From: Bombus terrestris
Lineage: Eukaryota > Arthropoda > Insecta > Hymenoptera > Apidae
Length of the DNA stretch: 64,000 nucleotides
Direction of reading: 5' to 3'
NCBI RefSeq assembly: GCF_910591885.1
Contig: NC_063274.1
Location: 10,934,164 to 10,998,163 of the forward strand
Positions 11,401 through 21,395 of this stretch are shown here, piece by piece. The notes beneath the pieces were generated by a model. That model searched no databases. It saw only the letters and a program-made list of their open reading frames with translations, and was not told the origin of the DNA. A program made the position numbers and the translations under genes. Within the stretch, counting starts at the first letter, position 1; each line of letters opens with the position of its first letter.

Positions 11401-14400
11401 CTGCCATTTCGTTCTGTTTAAGCGTGGAAATACTTGTGTGAGTCTGCTGTTTGTAGCGTATAAATACTGTCTTCGCAACGATTAATACAATTTCCACTCG
11501 TTTTGCACCTCGGAATATCTTGTAATAGCGCTTCGTTTGAGTCTACAGAACTTTGATATGCTAAGAGTTGGAGCAAGTAGTTGTAAGATACAGATAAGAT
11601 ACGCGAGATTGGTACGATTTTGCGATGATAACACCATGCGATTCTTTTTTACCCTATTTGTTTTTTAAAGACTGTTACACGAGTATGTATACATATACAT
11701 GTATATACGCGATTCAGTTAGCAAGGATAGAAAGCAAATGTACATATAGTGTCGGCACTGTGAAATCAGAAAAATGTTGCATGCCTCGTTTGTACCGTAC
11801 CTATCTGTGAGGCAACTTGTATATACTCGTTTTGGTGTTAGCTCTGTTAATCTTGGAATTTTCAAGCGCAACATTATCCTACTAACGTAGTAGTAGATTA
11901 CATATTTTCGTGATATTTATTTTTGTGATATTTTCGTTAGAAAAAATAAGCTGATTTATAATCCAGTTTTTAGAAGACAAGCAAGCTGAATTACGTAATT
12001 AAAGTAGCACTGACACATGGCAAAAAAACTGTATGTGAATTTCAATTCGCACTTCACTCAACTATGCTCTACGATTGAAATACATGTGTATCAGGATAAA
12101 ATATTAGGTAACCAACATAAATAAATGACTAATAATTAAACCATACCTCAATCGCAAACATACCTCATCTCGTTAGTTCTGTGGCGGCACTCGACCTCGG
12201 AAATTTCCAACGGTTTCGCGGCACAAAGCGCTGTATCTTAAAAGCGCTATGCCGACAAGCCTTAGGTGTCATCGATATCCCTACGGCTCCTTCGCCGAAT
12301 TTTCGGGAGACCGCACACGTGGCAGTCGTCGCGGACTTCTAACAAACGCGCGCGATATCGATGGCCAACAAAGAAAAGAATCGGCGTGGCTTTTGAATCA
12401 AAGAGATTCAGTCTGCCCCGAGCTGCGAAGTGCGAAGGATCACACGAAAAGAGCGCTCTACTTCCTATAACCTGCGTCAAGCATTGATCGTTACCAAGCG
12501 TTGCTAATTTTTAATTGTTGTTAATTGTTGTTTGTTGCCAGTTGTTACTGGACGTCAGTTGTTACTAAATTAATAAATGTTTTTTGTTGAAACATCTGAG
12601 CATTCCTTTTACACCTATCACGACATACCACTTCAGTTCCTTTACCCAAACTATAAATTTTCCTGCTAAAAACGAGCTATATCCAAAAAATAGTCGTGTT
12701 ATAGAGAGTACACGTAATCCACATTTTACTAGGGCGCGTATACGGGCTAGAACGCAGGGCAAGTAATAACCAGTGGCATACAGAAGGCGTTATCTCTCTA
12801 CCATGCATTCGCGAGTGCTTCAACGATATGTACGTTCCACTTACGACATTCTTTATTTGGGCAGCAGTTCCTCGTGAAACTAGCGCGAGACTAACGATAG
12901 CTCGTAAACCGTCGCGTCGTGTAACTCCGTTTCGCATCTAATAATGTTCACTAACGCTACAGAGAGACTATGGCGAATTAGCAATTTTCCAGCGGGGTAA
13001 CAGCAGCGAATGTATATATGCACAATCGTAAACAATGCGATACTAAACGATATATTTCTCCGTGAGAAACGAGAAAGTAAGCAGCAAATGGCTGGAAAGA
13101 AACACGATTGATCGTTATCCCATAATAGAAACAAAACAGGCCAGCGAACTGGTTAATACACCACTTCAATTCCCAACGATGACGGGAAGTTTACGTCAGG
13201 ATGCTTGTTTAATGGAACGCAATAATATTACGCGCGTAATTAGCCAGTGCGTTTTCGAGTGGCATCCTTTCGAACGTTAAGAGTTTTCATGACCGGTTCA
13301 CTCCATGTCGTAGACCGCACAGAGAGTTCGACACGGCGATATTTCCGACATGAAGTGCCGCCATTCTCGTTAAAATCATGTAAACTCCTCGAGTCGGCGA
13401 CCAATCTCTAGAAAAAGTTATCAAGCTCTCCGAGATGCTCCGTTCGTTTAATGAATTGGAAGACTCTTGTTCTTGTCAGATTTCGTTTTATTACGTTCGA
13501 TATTGCAATCCGAGTGTTGTTGATATAGCCGTCGTTAATGTAGCATTTTAAGCTGAAAATATTTTAATGATATACCCACACAGTTATATATATACACACG
13601 CATATCTTATGCATTCTAGAAGTTAATGTTCAAGTTAGCGATATTACATTTTTCGAATTAAATACTTTTACACAAGGACACAGCAGGTAAAGTTTCATAG
13701 AGTTCATTTAGTACTAGAAATAGCACAAGAAATTCAAATAAATTTTGAAGAACTATAAACGAATTTCATTTAGCACAATCCTTTAGTCGCATACAAGTAT
13801 TTCTAGTTAAACATTTACACAAACTTTTATATCTCAGTTCCAAAACTAATGCTTTTCAGCTGGGAGACTCTCTACGCAAATAAGAAACTTGAATGGCGAA
13901 CCTCGTCTACCTACCATGGCAGAATTCCTATACGATTAACAAGTTTCCGCGTCAACGAAACCTTCAAGATCAGATAACAGAATTTCCCCCTTTTTCCATC
14001 GCATTCATGCACCGTGCTAGAAAAGCGTGCTGTTGCCCCAAGAGAATCGCCCTTCGTGGCTTAATAACGTTCAAAGACGTAACAAGCGGTAATCCCATTA
14101 AGCGAAGAGACCGCGGCGCGCGCGAAGAATATCCCGCGTGCGCGCACGTTCCGCTGGAAATACATATTTTCTTTTCATTCATGCATGTCACTGGCGTCAA
14201 TGACGGAAGAGGAGAATAAGTAGCGCGAGAAAACCGGCGGTATAATACGTTTTATTTAGTCCAAAAGAGAGGTAACACTCGTTAAACGTTATTATCACGT
14301 TGTCGGGATGAAGGATTGAAAGCGTGAGAGGAGAGAAACGAAGAGAAGAGAGTGCTCGCTCTGACAACTTGCTGGAAGCGTTATTCGGGCTAAATCCACG

Positions 14401-17239
14401 CCACGAGGAAGCAAGAGTTTCATCTGAGCGCGTCCTACCGCGACATCAAAGATGGCGTGCGAAGCATACATACTGTAATGAGTTGAATCGCGGGCAGAGA
14501 GAGATGTTCTATCTGTCTTCCTTACTCTAATGGGCTTAAAACGTACTCCATCTCGCTTGAGGTTCCTCCTCTGACGAATTCATTAAGGGCCAGTATTAAG
14601 AAGCAGCGTTGAATTAGCGAAAGCAACGCCATCCTAACGGCGTATACTCATTACCACGCGTCTTATTATTAAAGCCGCGAGGCATCGGATCTTCGTCGGT
14701 TTTCACCACCAACAGAAACCACGGAAACGCGCGCGCCCCCGCCTGCCGACATGGCATCGAAGTTAGTAGTCGGGTGATTACACTCGCGCGTTCCTTAATT
14801 ATAATTGCGAAGTCGCTGGTAATGTAATTGGTATTTAAATGCGCGCCGGGTAATTTAAAGTCGCTGACGTACCTCTGTTTTCCCTTTAGTTGTCCTTTCC
14901 CTTTGCTTTTCTTTTCGATTTTGCTCTTGCCAAGTTGTTATATAGTTTGAGAGGCGTTAAAGGGTTCCGTCTTTCTCACCACTTTTAATTATCTATGTAT
15001 AATGCTAATGGATATTTTGCTCATCAATTGGTTGATTTAAATATTGAAGCTGTAAATACGAAGATTATACGTTGCTAAATATATGTATGCAAAAATTATT
15101 GAATAATAAATATTAAATATTTAATCTGAAATATATCTTTCAAATTACGTATTTAATATTACAAAATTAACATTAAATACGGAGTTTATATGATAGGAGG
15201 GCTATTTAAAATGATGTTACGTATAATTGTTCTACTGATGGAGAACCACACAAGGCAAACTTGATTGTTACTCGTTACAATACAGCTTCAGAACCAACAA
15301 CGTTGCAGAATTGTTCTTCTCAAAAATTGTTCTCTCAGTCGTCTCCACTCGAAACTCAATTTCTTCGACTCACCATTATCCGACATCAGAAAATAACAAA
15401 ACAGGTATAGAGTACAGTCTGTCTATATAATGTAACAATTACCCAATTCCTTTTCTCTTCAAGTAACTTTTCAATCATTCGAATTTTCTAAAATGAGGAT
15501 ACATACTCGAATATGTTGCATTATTTACGTTTATTGACAATGCATTTACGTCAATTTCAAATTCTTAAATTTCCAAACATTCAAATATTCAATTATCCAA
15601 ATATTCAAATCGTCATTTCGTATTGTTAGTACGCAACTTTTACATATAATTCCATTTCTTGGACTTCGACGGGTCCAACACTATGCTATTCTATTTAATT
15701 ATTATATCGTTATATTGATCCCATCTAATTTACTTATGGGAATTAATTAGTTCCTAATATACTCAGACCGACATTTTATTTTCCTATGCAAACAAAATTC
15801 CACTCATAAAGGGTAAACCAGTCGATTCTTCGCACAATAGGAGAACTGACCAAAGACCCGGAAGGAAAACTGTTCCATCAATGGGGCTGTAGCATAAATT
15901 ATGAAACTAACAGGAAATCTGGAGATGCATTACGAGCGATATCCTATTGCCTGGGCATGGATAATCCCGCACCCTCGACATTTATTGCCCCTCGAAAAGC
16001 CAGCGCAGGTAATCTCCACAGCTTCGGCTGGCACGCGAGCCGCCCGGCACACGAGCGCCCATAACCATTAACAAATCTTGTAACGTAGCACGAAATAAAG
16101 TGCTCTCGTGAATCGGCCGTTTGATTCCAATAGCTACGGGGGCTGCTTTTATGGAAGCAAGGAGAGATAGATGAAGGGGAAACACCGAGCCAAAGAACGA
16201 AGAGGAGACGATAGAAAATCGTACAAGAAAGGACGGTGGTTGTGTGCATGTTCGTATGTGTATGCGTCCGCGCAAGCTCGTGCCGCAAGGGTATTGTAGT
16301 TGTAGGTCTCCTCTCGCGACTCTCTCTGATGCTCGAATGGTGCTCACACCACCACCCGAAGGGGAGAGAACTCTTCTGTGCTCGAACTCGGGTATTATGA
16401 TCGTCGAACGTAATACGATCCGACCAAACTTCGGATAAACATACACGCCCCTGGTACAAATGCCCTGACCTGAGACCTGCCGCGCGAATCAATTTTAACG
16501 GACTGAAACTGAAGGGAATTCACCAGATTGATGTGTGGTTCTAGGTTTCGGGGTGGTGGAGAAGCTGTTGTCTGCTTGCAGAAAAAGCTACAAATTTGGG
16601 GGCTGGGGTTGAAGATTTATTTTAGCTAGGTTGAGTATGGCAAGTTGATTTTTTAGTCCTGCGGTTTTTCATTTTGATAGTTTGTATAAAATCATAAGAG
16701 GGTAGTATATGTCATATCAAGTATTTTTAATCACTCATGAAGGTGTATGTGGTATAAAGATAACATGAATATTTAAGAAAACCTAATCGAGGAAAGAAAT
16801 GTAAGTTATCGATAATACAAAAACTGAACATTAAATATACATGTAGATTGTACTTGAAAGTATACTTGCGCAATTTTCGTCGACATTTATAAACAGAAAA
16901 TACATAGAAATTAAACTTCAATTAAATACGCAATCGTATTTTAAACTAAAAAATATGAAGCAAGATATGGAATCAGAACTAAAAGTCGCGTATAAAATCA
17001 ATACAATGGAAAACGATTCGCGCCCTGAAGAACGCACGAATTAATCTGACCAACGTCGTGCACCGATTTGTAGCAAACAGAGGAGAGGAGCACGCACACA
17101 GATAAAACGCGAAACGAACGTTCACAAAGGAGAGACAAATTGGCGGTGTAGGCGCTCCGGTTATTAAAGCCAACGCCTGACCCAGCCTGACCCGAAGCAA
17201 TACACCCCGATTGTGCCGAGTGTTGTAGTCGGATAGGAG

Positions 17240-17560
17240 GGGAAAGTCGGCTAGCACCGAATCGGCAGAAGCTTTTTAGGTAAAAGGCGCCACCCTTCGA
17301 GCGTCGAGTTCTTCGTTGAAGGGGCTGTTGGCCCGACAGAAGCCAAGGAAAGGCGTGTCGGGTTACCGGCTAACCCCGGGGGTAACCGCGAGCCCCACCT
17401 AAGCCCATAAGCGTACACGTATTTGCGCACCCCTTCGTATAACTCATTGCGAAGGTCACAAATTTCGCCCCGAAGGCTGCGGTGCGATCCGAACCACCTA
17501 TGTGATCCTACGGGGCCACCCAGAAACATCGGCCAACCGTTAGCGGAAAGGTAACAAGAT
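17240..17560. other. GC-rich structured block of unknown nature
   Basis: About 300 nt with markedly higher GC than its surroundings. It contains an inverted repeat GGGTTACCGGCTAACCCC at 17360-17377, closely followed by GGGGGTAACC, so GGTTACC (17361-17367) can pair with GGTAACC (17381-17387). The minus strand is open for 92 codons, but the translation resembles no family I recognise and no good splice pair bounds it. It could be a conserved regulatory element or a fragment of an unidentified repeat. Confidence 0.4.
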
Positions 17561-17681
17561 GTAAATTGAGACGCGTTTAGAAAGGATACACTGTTAATTA
17601 GGGTACTCGATGTTGCATTAAAGTAAAATAATATGTGGCAAAGCTTTGCGGTTGCAGGAATGCTTGAGGATCAAGGATTTC

Positions 17682-18317
17682 TTAACACTAGAACTACCAC
17701 ACCAGTCAAATTAACTGGTTTTACAATTTTATTTAAAAATTCCTACTTCATGTTATATCTTTTTTCCACAATGATGTAATGACTTTCGCAACGATAAATA
17801 AAGGAATAATATAATGAATTTTATTTTGTTTTTTATGTATTCAAACTCAAAATAATTTTGTATCAAGGTTACTTATATCAATACCAGTCAAAATAACTGG
17901 TACTTGTCGAAGTGTAAAAGGGTTCTGCAATCTGTTTATCGAACCCAATTAACCAATTTCCTCGTTTTGTACAACTTCCCACACGTTTATAAAATTTTTA
18001 TTGCGTATCATTCAATATGATATCAGATATCAGGAAAAATTGCTAGATCGCTAGATGTTAACACTAGAAATATCATACCAGTCAAAACGATTGGTTCTAC
18101 AATTTTATAAATGTGCCAAGCCTCGTTTAGGGATGATGGGCCTAGATGGATTAATTATACCAAAAATGTACTACGTAACATGGAATTCCTTCTGTAAGAA
18201 AGTAATAAATCAATAAATATAAAAATATTCTATTATTACGTATTTTTTAAAGACCAGTCATTCTGATTGATTTTGGTATAATAGCATCGTGTTAACTATC
18301 GGTAGTTCTAGTGTTAA
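17682..18317. mobile_element. piggyBac-type non-autonomous element with TTAA target duplications
   Basis: The block is flanked on both sides by TTAA (17682-17685 and 18314-18317). It has perfect 13-bp terminal inverted repeats, CACTAGAACTACC at 17686-17698 and GGTAGTTCTAGTG at 18301-18313. TTAA duplications and C-rich termini beginning CNCTAGA are hallmarks of the piggyBac superfamily. Inside are four copies of a short palindrome-like motif, ACCAGTCAAANNNACTGGT (17701, 17883, 18077 and a degraded one at 18253). A third, internal TTAACACTAGAA terminus lies at 18058, so this may be a nested or tandem insertion. There is no transposase frame; it is a MITE-like relic within the inferred toy intron. 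Confidence 0.8.
18058..18317. mobile_element. inner copy or nested piggyBac-type MITE sharing the right terminus
   Basis: A second TTAA plus CACTAGAAATATC terminus starts here; it matches the outer left terminus at 11 of 13 positions. With the right end at 18313 it would form a complete 252-bp element between TTAA sites. It carries its own copies of the ACCAGTCA motif at 18077 and 18253. Either a second element inserted next to the first, or the outer element is a composite. Confidence 0.55.
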
Positions 18318-20158
18318 GTATTCAGAAATAGCGACAGTTTAGAATATTTATTGTAGCGAGTACGGTTGGAGTTGTAGAAAGAAATTGATTGGAATAAACA
18401 ATACATTTTTGGTAAGTTATGATTGGACTAACATCAGAATTACTGGCATTAAATTAACTTCATTGAAAATATCGATTTTTTCTTATGACATATTTTTACA
18501 CAACCGAGTATCCCATTTTCAATTGCATAAAAATTTACAACATAACTTAAATACAAACATCCATCTAATTATACAAACTCTACTATTCCATAAGTTAATT
18601 GAAATATTGAATCGTATGCATTTTATCATCAAGAGTCTTGTTCATAGCAAGAATTCAGAAATCTGGTATAAAAATAAGAGGACCTATCTAGGTGGTCAAG
18701 TAGATCGAAACATCCAGAGAAGAGCTCGTGTTCGTCGGCATTTTGTATCAGAGCAAGGCTCAGAACTGATTCAAGGAACCGGGCCCTCGCGTCCCGGTTG
18801 GAGACAACTCAAAATCCATCCCGAAGATACGACCATCGTTCAACCCGACTGTGTATCGATAAAAAAGAAGAAAAGGAAATAAAATATCCCCGTGTCTCGG
18901 GTTTCACGGTACACGGTACAAAGTTGACGCTAACGATCGCTGACAATACGAAAGGCGACCGACGCTCGACCGCATTGTAACGGCCTTCTATTAGCACAGT
19001 CAACGAGATACAAGAGCCGGATCGTCCAGATACCGCGTCTGAATGACAGATAATCGGCCACCTTTCAGTTTTCTGAGTCTCGTGATTTCCACTCTTTTTC
19101 TTATTGAAAAGGAAGAACTTGTCTTCTTAACAGGTTTGAGAGACGTTCGTTACTCTTTTTCCTACAGAATTTTATTGTTGTTATTAAATAATATGTCAAT
19201 AAAACGTCACGTTGGTAGAGAAGAAAATAGTAATGTGATAAAAATAAAAAATTGCTTTGAAATACGTGAAAGCTTGATTAATATAGCTTGTAAGCAAAAT
19301 CAAATAAAGAGAAGGAAAGGCTAAACTCTCAGTTCATCGAAGCACGGATTACAATCGAACACTTTGGCGTGGGGATGTTGTGCAACAGCAATTCCATCTG
19401 TGTTGAATGAGTTTTGTAATATTTATAAATAGATGTGTATAAAGTGACAATAGTGCATTTTTAAAACTTTCGTAATTAAAATTTGTTTTAGAATGGTTAC
19501 GCATTAAAAATTGTTATACCACAGTAAAAGCAATATGTATGCTTTACGATTGACCTTAACTACTTGTCTTATAACATCGACCAGCCTACGCGATAGGAAT
19601 TACATTTTAAATCTCAAAAACAGTTGTACTGAGTTTTAATTTTAATTTAATAAATTACGCACTTTCAAATGACTGACTCTAGACTCTACCTAATATAATA
19701 ACCAAAAATCTTGCATGACAAAGAATTAACAGTCCATCGCTTACGCTTAATTCACCGCTCACACGTAAAGTGACAAAACGAAAAACACAAAATCCAAAGC
19801 TAACTCAACTTATAAATCATAAAATTCAATAATCAATCGATGCTAGATACATAATAGATCTCCTTAATTTTGCCCATACTTTAAAAAAATATAATCGGCA
19901 AATCAATAATAATATATAATATTATATAATGTGAAGTGTACATACACATATAATAATAATTGATCGTATTACATACCAATACAATAAATAAATACCAGGT
20001 TTACATTTCCCTAATTCTATCCACAATACAAAGGAACATAACCCCACATAAAAAAAGATGATAAAAAATATCAGGCAAAAAAAAAGTTGACAAAAGCCCG
20101 AGAACTTTCGGGTCGTGGTGTTTTTAGCCGCGTAAATAAACAAGCTCGTTTGACCAAC

Positions 20159-20465
20159 CTTTGTGTGGCATCTTCCAGAAGGGCGGTTCGGGGGTGGGCG
20201 AGCAAGGGTTAGCCACCCCCGCGCCCAACAGGGTTCTTGCCGCGTGCAGCGCCGCCGCCGCCGCTTCCCTGCTCCGCGCTGCCGTAGCACTTGGCGGGTA
20301 ATCCGAAGCGCTGTCACTTCCGGCGATGCCGCCACCGCCACCGCCGCCTCCGCAAGGACGAAGGTGCAGGTTCAGCCGACCGCCGCCGACCGTTCCACCG
20401 CCTCCACCGCCTCCACCGCCGCCGCCTCCGCCACCGCCGCCACCTCCGGCCACGCTAACACAGTG
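20159..20465 (-). CDS. toy: candidate upstream coding exon of toy (MPHK start, polyglycine-rich region)
   Basis: A GC-rich 307-nt exon is bounded on the minus strand by a strong acceptor (ttgatttctccctttcag before CAC TGT) and a donor AAAG|GTTGGT. It is open in frame throughout and ends in phase 1, exactly what the acceptor of exon 6876-7128 needs (G|AG GAG GAC). The joined reading is MPHK followed by EEDLMHG. The frame also carries tracts of about 19 and 8 glycines and an alanine-rich SREAAAAALHAARTLLGAG stretch. Two starts are possible: the ATG at 20169-20171 (AAG before ATG, purine at -3), making the Gly/Ala part 5' UTR, or an unseen upstream exon, giving a long low-complexity N-terminus. 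An ATG at 20565-20567 is also in frame if the acceptor is unused. No second paired-domain exon lies between this exon and 7.1 kb, so toy is the natural partner. The link is inference from phase and position. Confidence 0.6.
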
Positions 20466-21217
20466 CTGAAAGGGAGAAATCAACGATTTCTTACGTCTAC
20501 CATTGATTAATTGGTCGCGGATAAACGTTTGAGAATCGTTGAGAGTAATATTTGAAAGGAGAGACATTTACGTCGTGATTAAGAAGTTTTGTATAAGAGT
20601 TATTTAAGTCTTTGGAATTTCTGGGGCAGATACTCTACACAGCAATAGGTCACGCGACACTTTGGATGAAATTTATATATCGTGTGTGTGTGTGTTTTCC
20701 TTACGGCGCTAGATTTTTGCAGATTTTGTTACAGGAAGATCGTTGAGATACTTAATATTTGAAAATGTGATTGAGAATTTGCATGCAAAATTTATTCAAG
20801 AATTTCTTGTATCTTCAGATAAGATATCGTGTGACGCAATATCGTTCATGCAACGCTTTAAATAAAATACGCATAACAAAACATATAAATAAAAGTATAA
20901 ATGAGTTTTATCGTAGCAGTTGTGCATTGAGTGATTACAATACATTATTTTACAAAAATGTCCTGCTATTCTAGTTCTATTTATAAAATTCATATTACAT
21001 ACTGTCTAACTGGAGGGTCACTTATAATTATGTTACCAAAATATAGACAATGTAATATAGACAATTACGTACGCAAAAGGAGCACGACAGTCATTTAAAG
21101 AATAATATTTAAAATTTTGGCAAAGAGAACAGGAAAATCGGATATATATGCAAACCACGCTGAATGAAAAACAGATTAACTTCGATCGACGGTAACGTAG
21201 TACAGAAACAAGACTAT

Positions 21218-21241
21218 TATCGAATATCAGTTTATTCGATA
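21218..21241. repeat. inverted repeat, 9-bp arms
   Basis: TATCGAATA at 21218-21226 and TATTCGATA at 21233-21241 are perfect inverted arms with a 6-nt spacer. It is the first of three hairpin-forming elements within 180 bp. Confidence 0.75.
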
Positions 21242-21334
21242 GTACAAATCAATAACACAAAAAATTGTTGAATACGGTTATCTGATATTGAAATTTACAA
21301 CGCGATCGAGAAAAAGCATTCGAAAATAAAATTC

Positions 21335-21395
21335 GACACTATGTCGACATTCACAATGTTCGACATTGTGTCAGCGGTATAGTTAACACTATACC
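21335..21395. repeat. two adjacent hairpin-forming inverted repeats
   Basis: The first has GACACTATGTCGA at 21335-21347 and TCGACATTGTGTC at 21360-21372, with one mismatch and a 12-nt spacer. The second is a perfect 8-bp pair, GGTATAGT (21376-21383) and ACTATACC (21388-21395), with a TAAC loop. No target duplications or coding sequence accompany them. Confidence 0.75.

Larger units (their letters stand above)
7129..20158 (-). other. toy: long toy intron upstream of the paired domain (inferred), 13.0 kb
   Basis: If exon 20159-20465 is joined to exon 6876-7128, this is one intron. It holds no second Pax exon: a PAI exon would be about 80 open codons and none is present on either strand. It contains a poly-T run, a diverged local duplication (8.29-8.86 kb), a CpG-rich and CT-rich island at 10.6-11.4 kb with a TATA-like sequence on the gene strand, TAATTA-rich homeodomain-type sites near 14.8 kb, a structured GC-rich block at 17.2-17.55 kb and a piggyBac-type element at 17.68-18.32 kb. 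Enhancers of toy could lie here, but none can be shown from the sequence alone. Confidence 0.6.
1..20465 (-). other. toy: twin of eyeless (Pax6 family) gene, 3'-truncated by window edge
   Basis: Overall span of the toy locus as visible here. The gene runs from right to left; exons recognised on the minus strand are 20159-20465 (candidate), 6876-7128, 6469-6649 and 224-500. Toy is a nuclear transcription factor with a paired domain and a paired-type homeodomain; in Drosophila it acts at the top of the eye and head determination network, upstream of eyeless. Evidence for toy rather than eyeless: Asn in the VYVNGRPLP stretch, where Drosophila Ey has Gly; the ATTPVV...KIADYKREC stretch after the linker; RNLASQKEQQ; and the FGCSAAGHSG lead-in. 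Homeodomain, C-terminus and 3' UTR are outside the window, so the gene is incomplete only because of the window boundary. The promoter is not located. Confidence 0.93.

Noticed and set aside
15944..16492. 182-codon frame on the minus strand inside the inferred toy intron
   Set aside because: No domain, low-complexity Thr/His stretch, and no matching splice sites or phase for inclusion in toy.
18385..18882. 165-codon frame on the plus strand beside the piggyBac-type element
   Set aside because: It could have been a transposase remnant, but no DDE motif or piggyBac-like sequence is visible and it starts outside the right terminal repeat.
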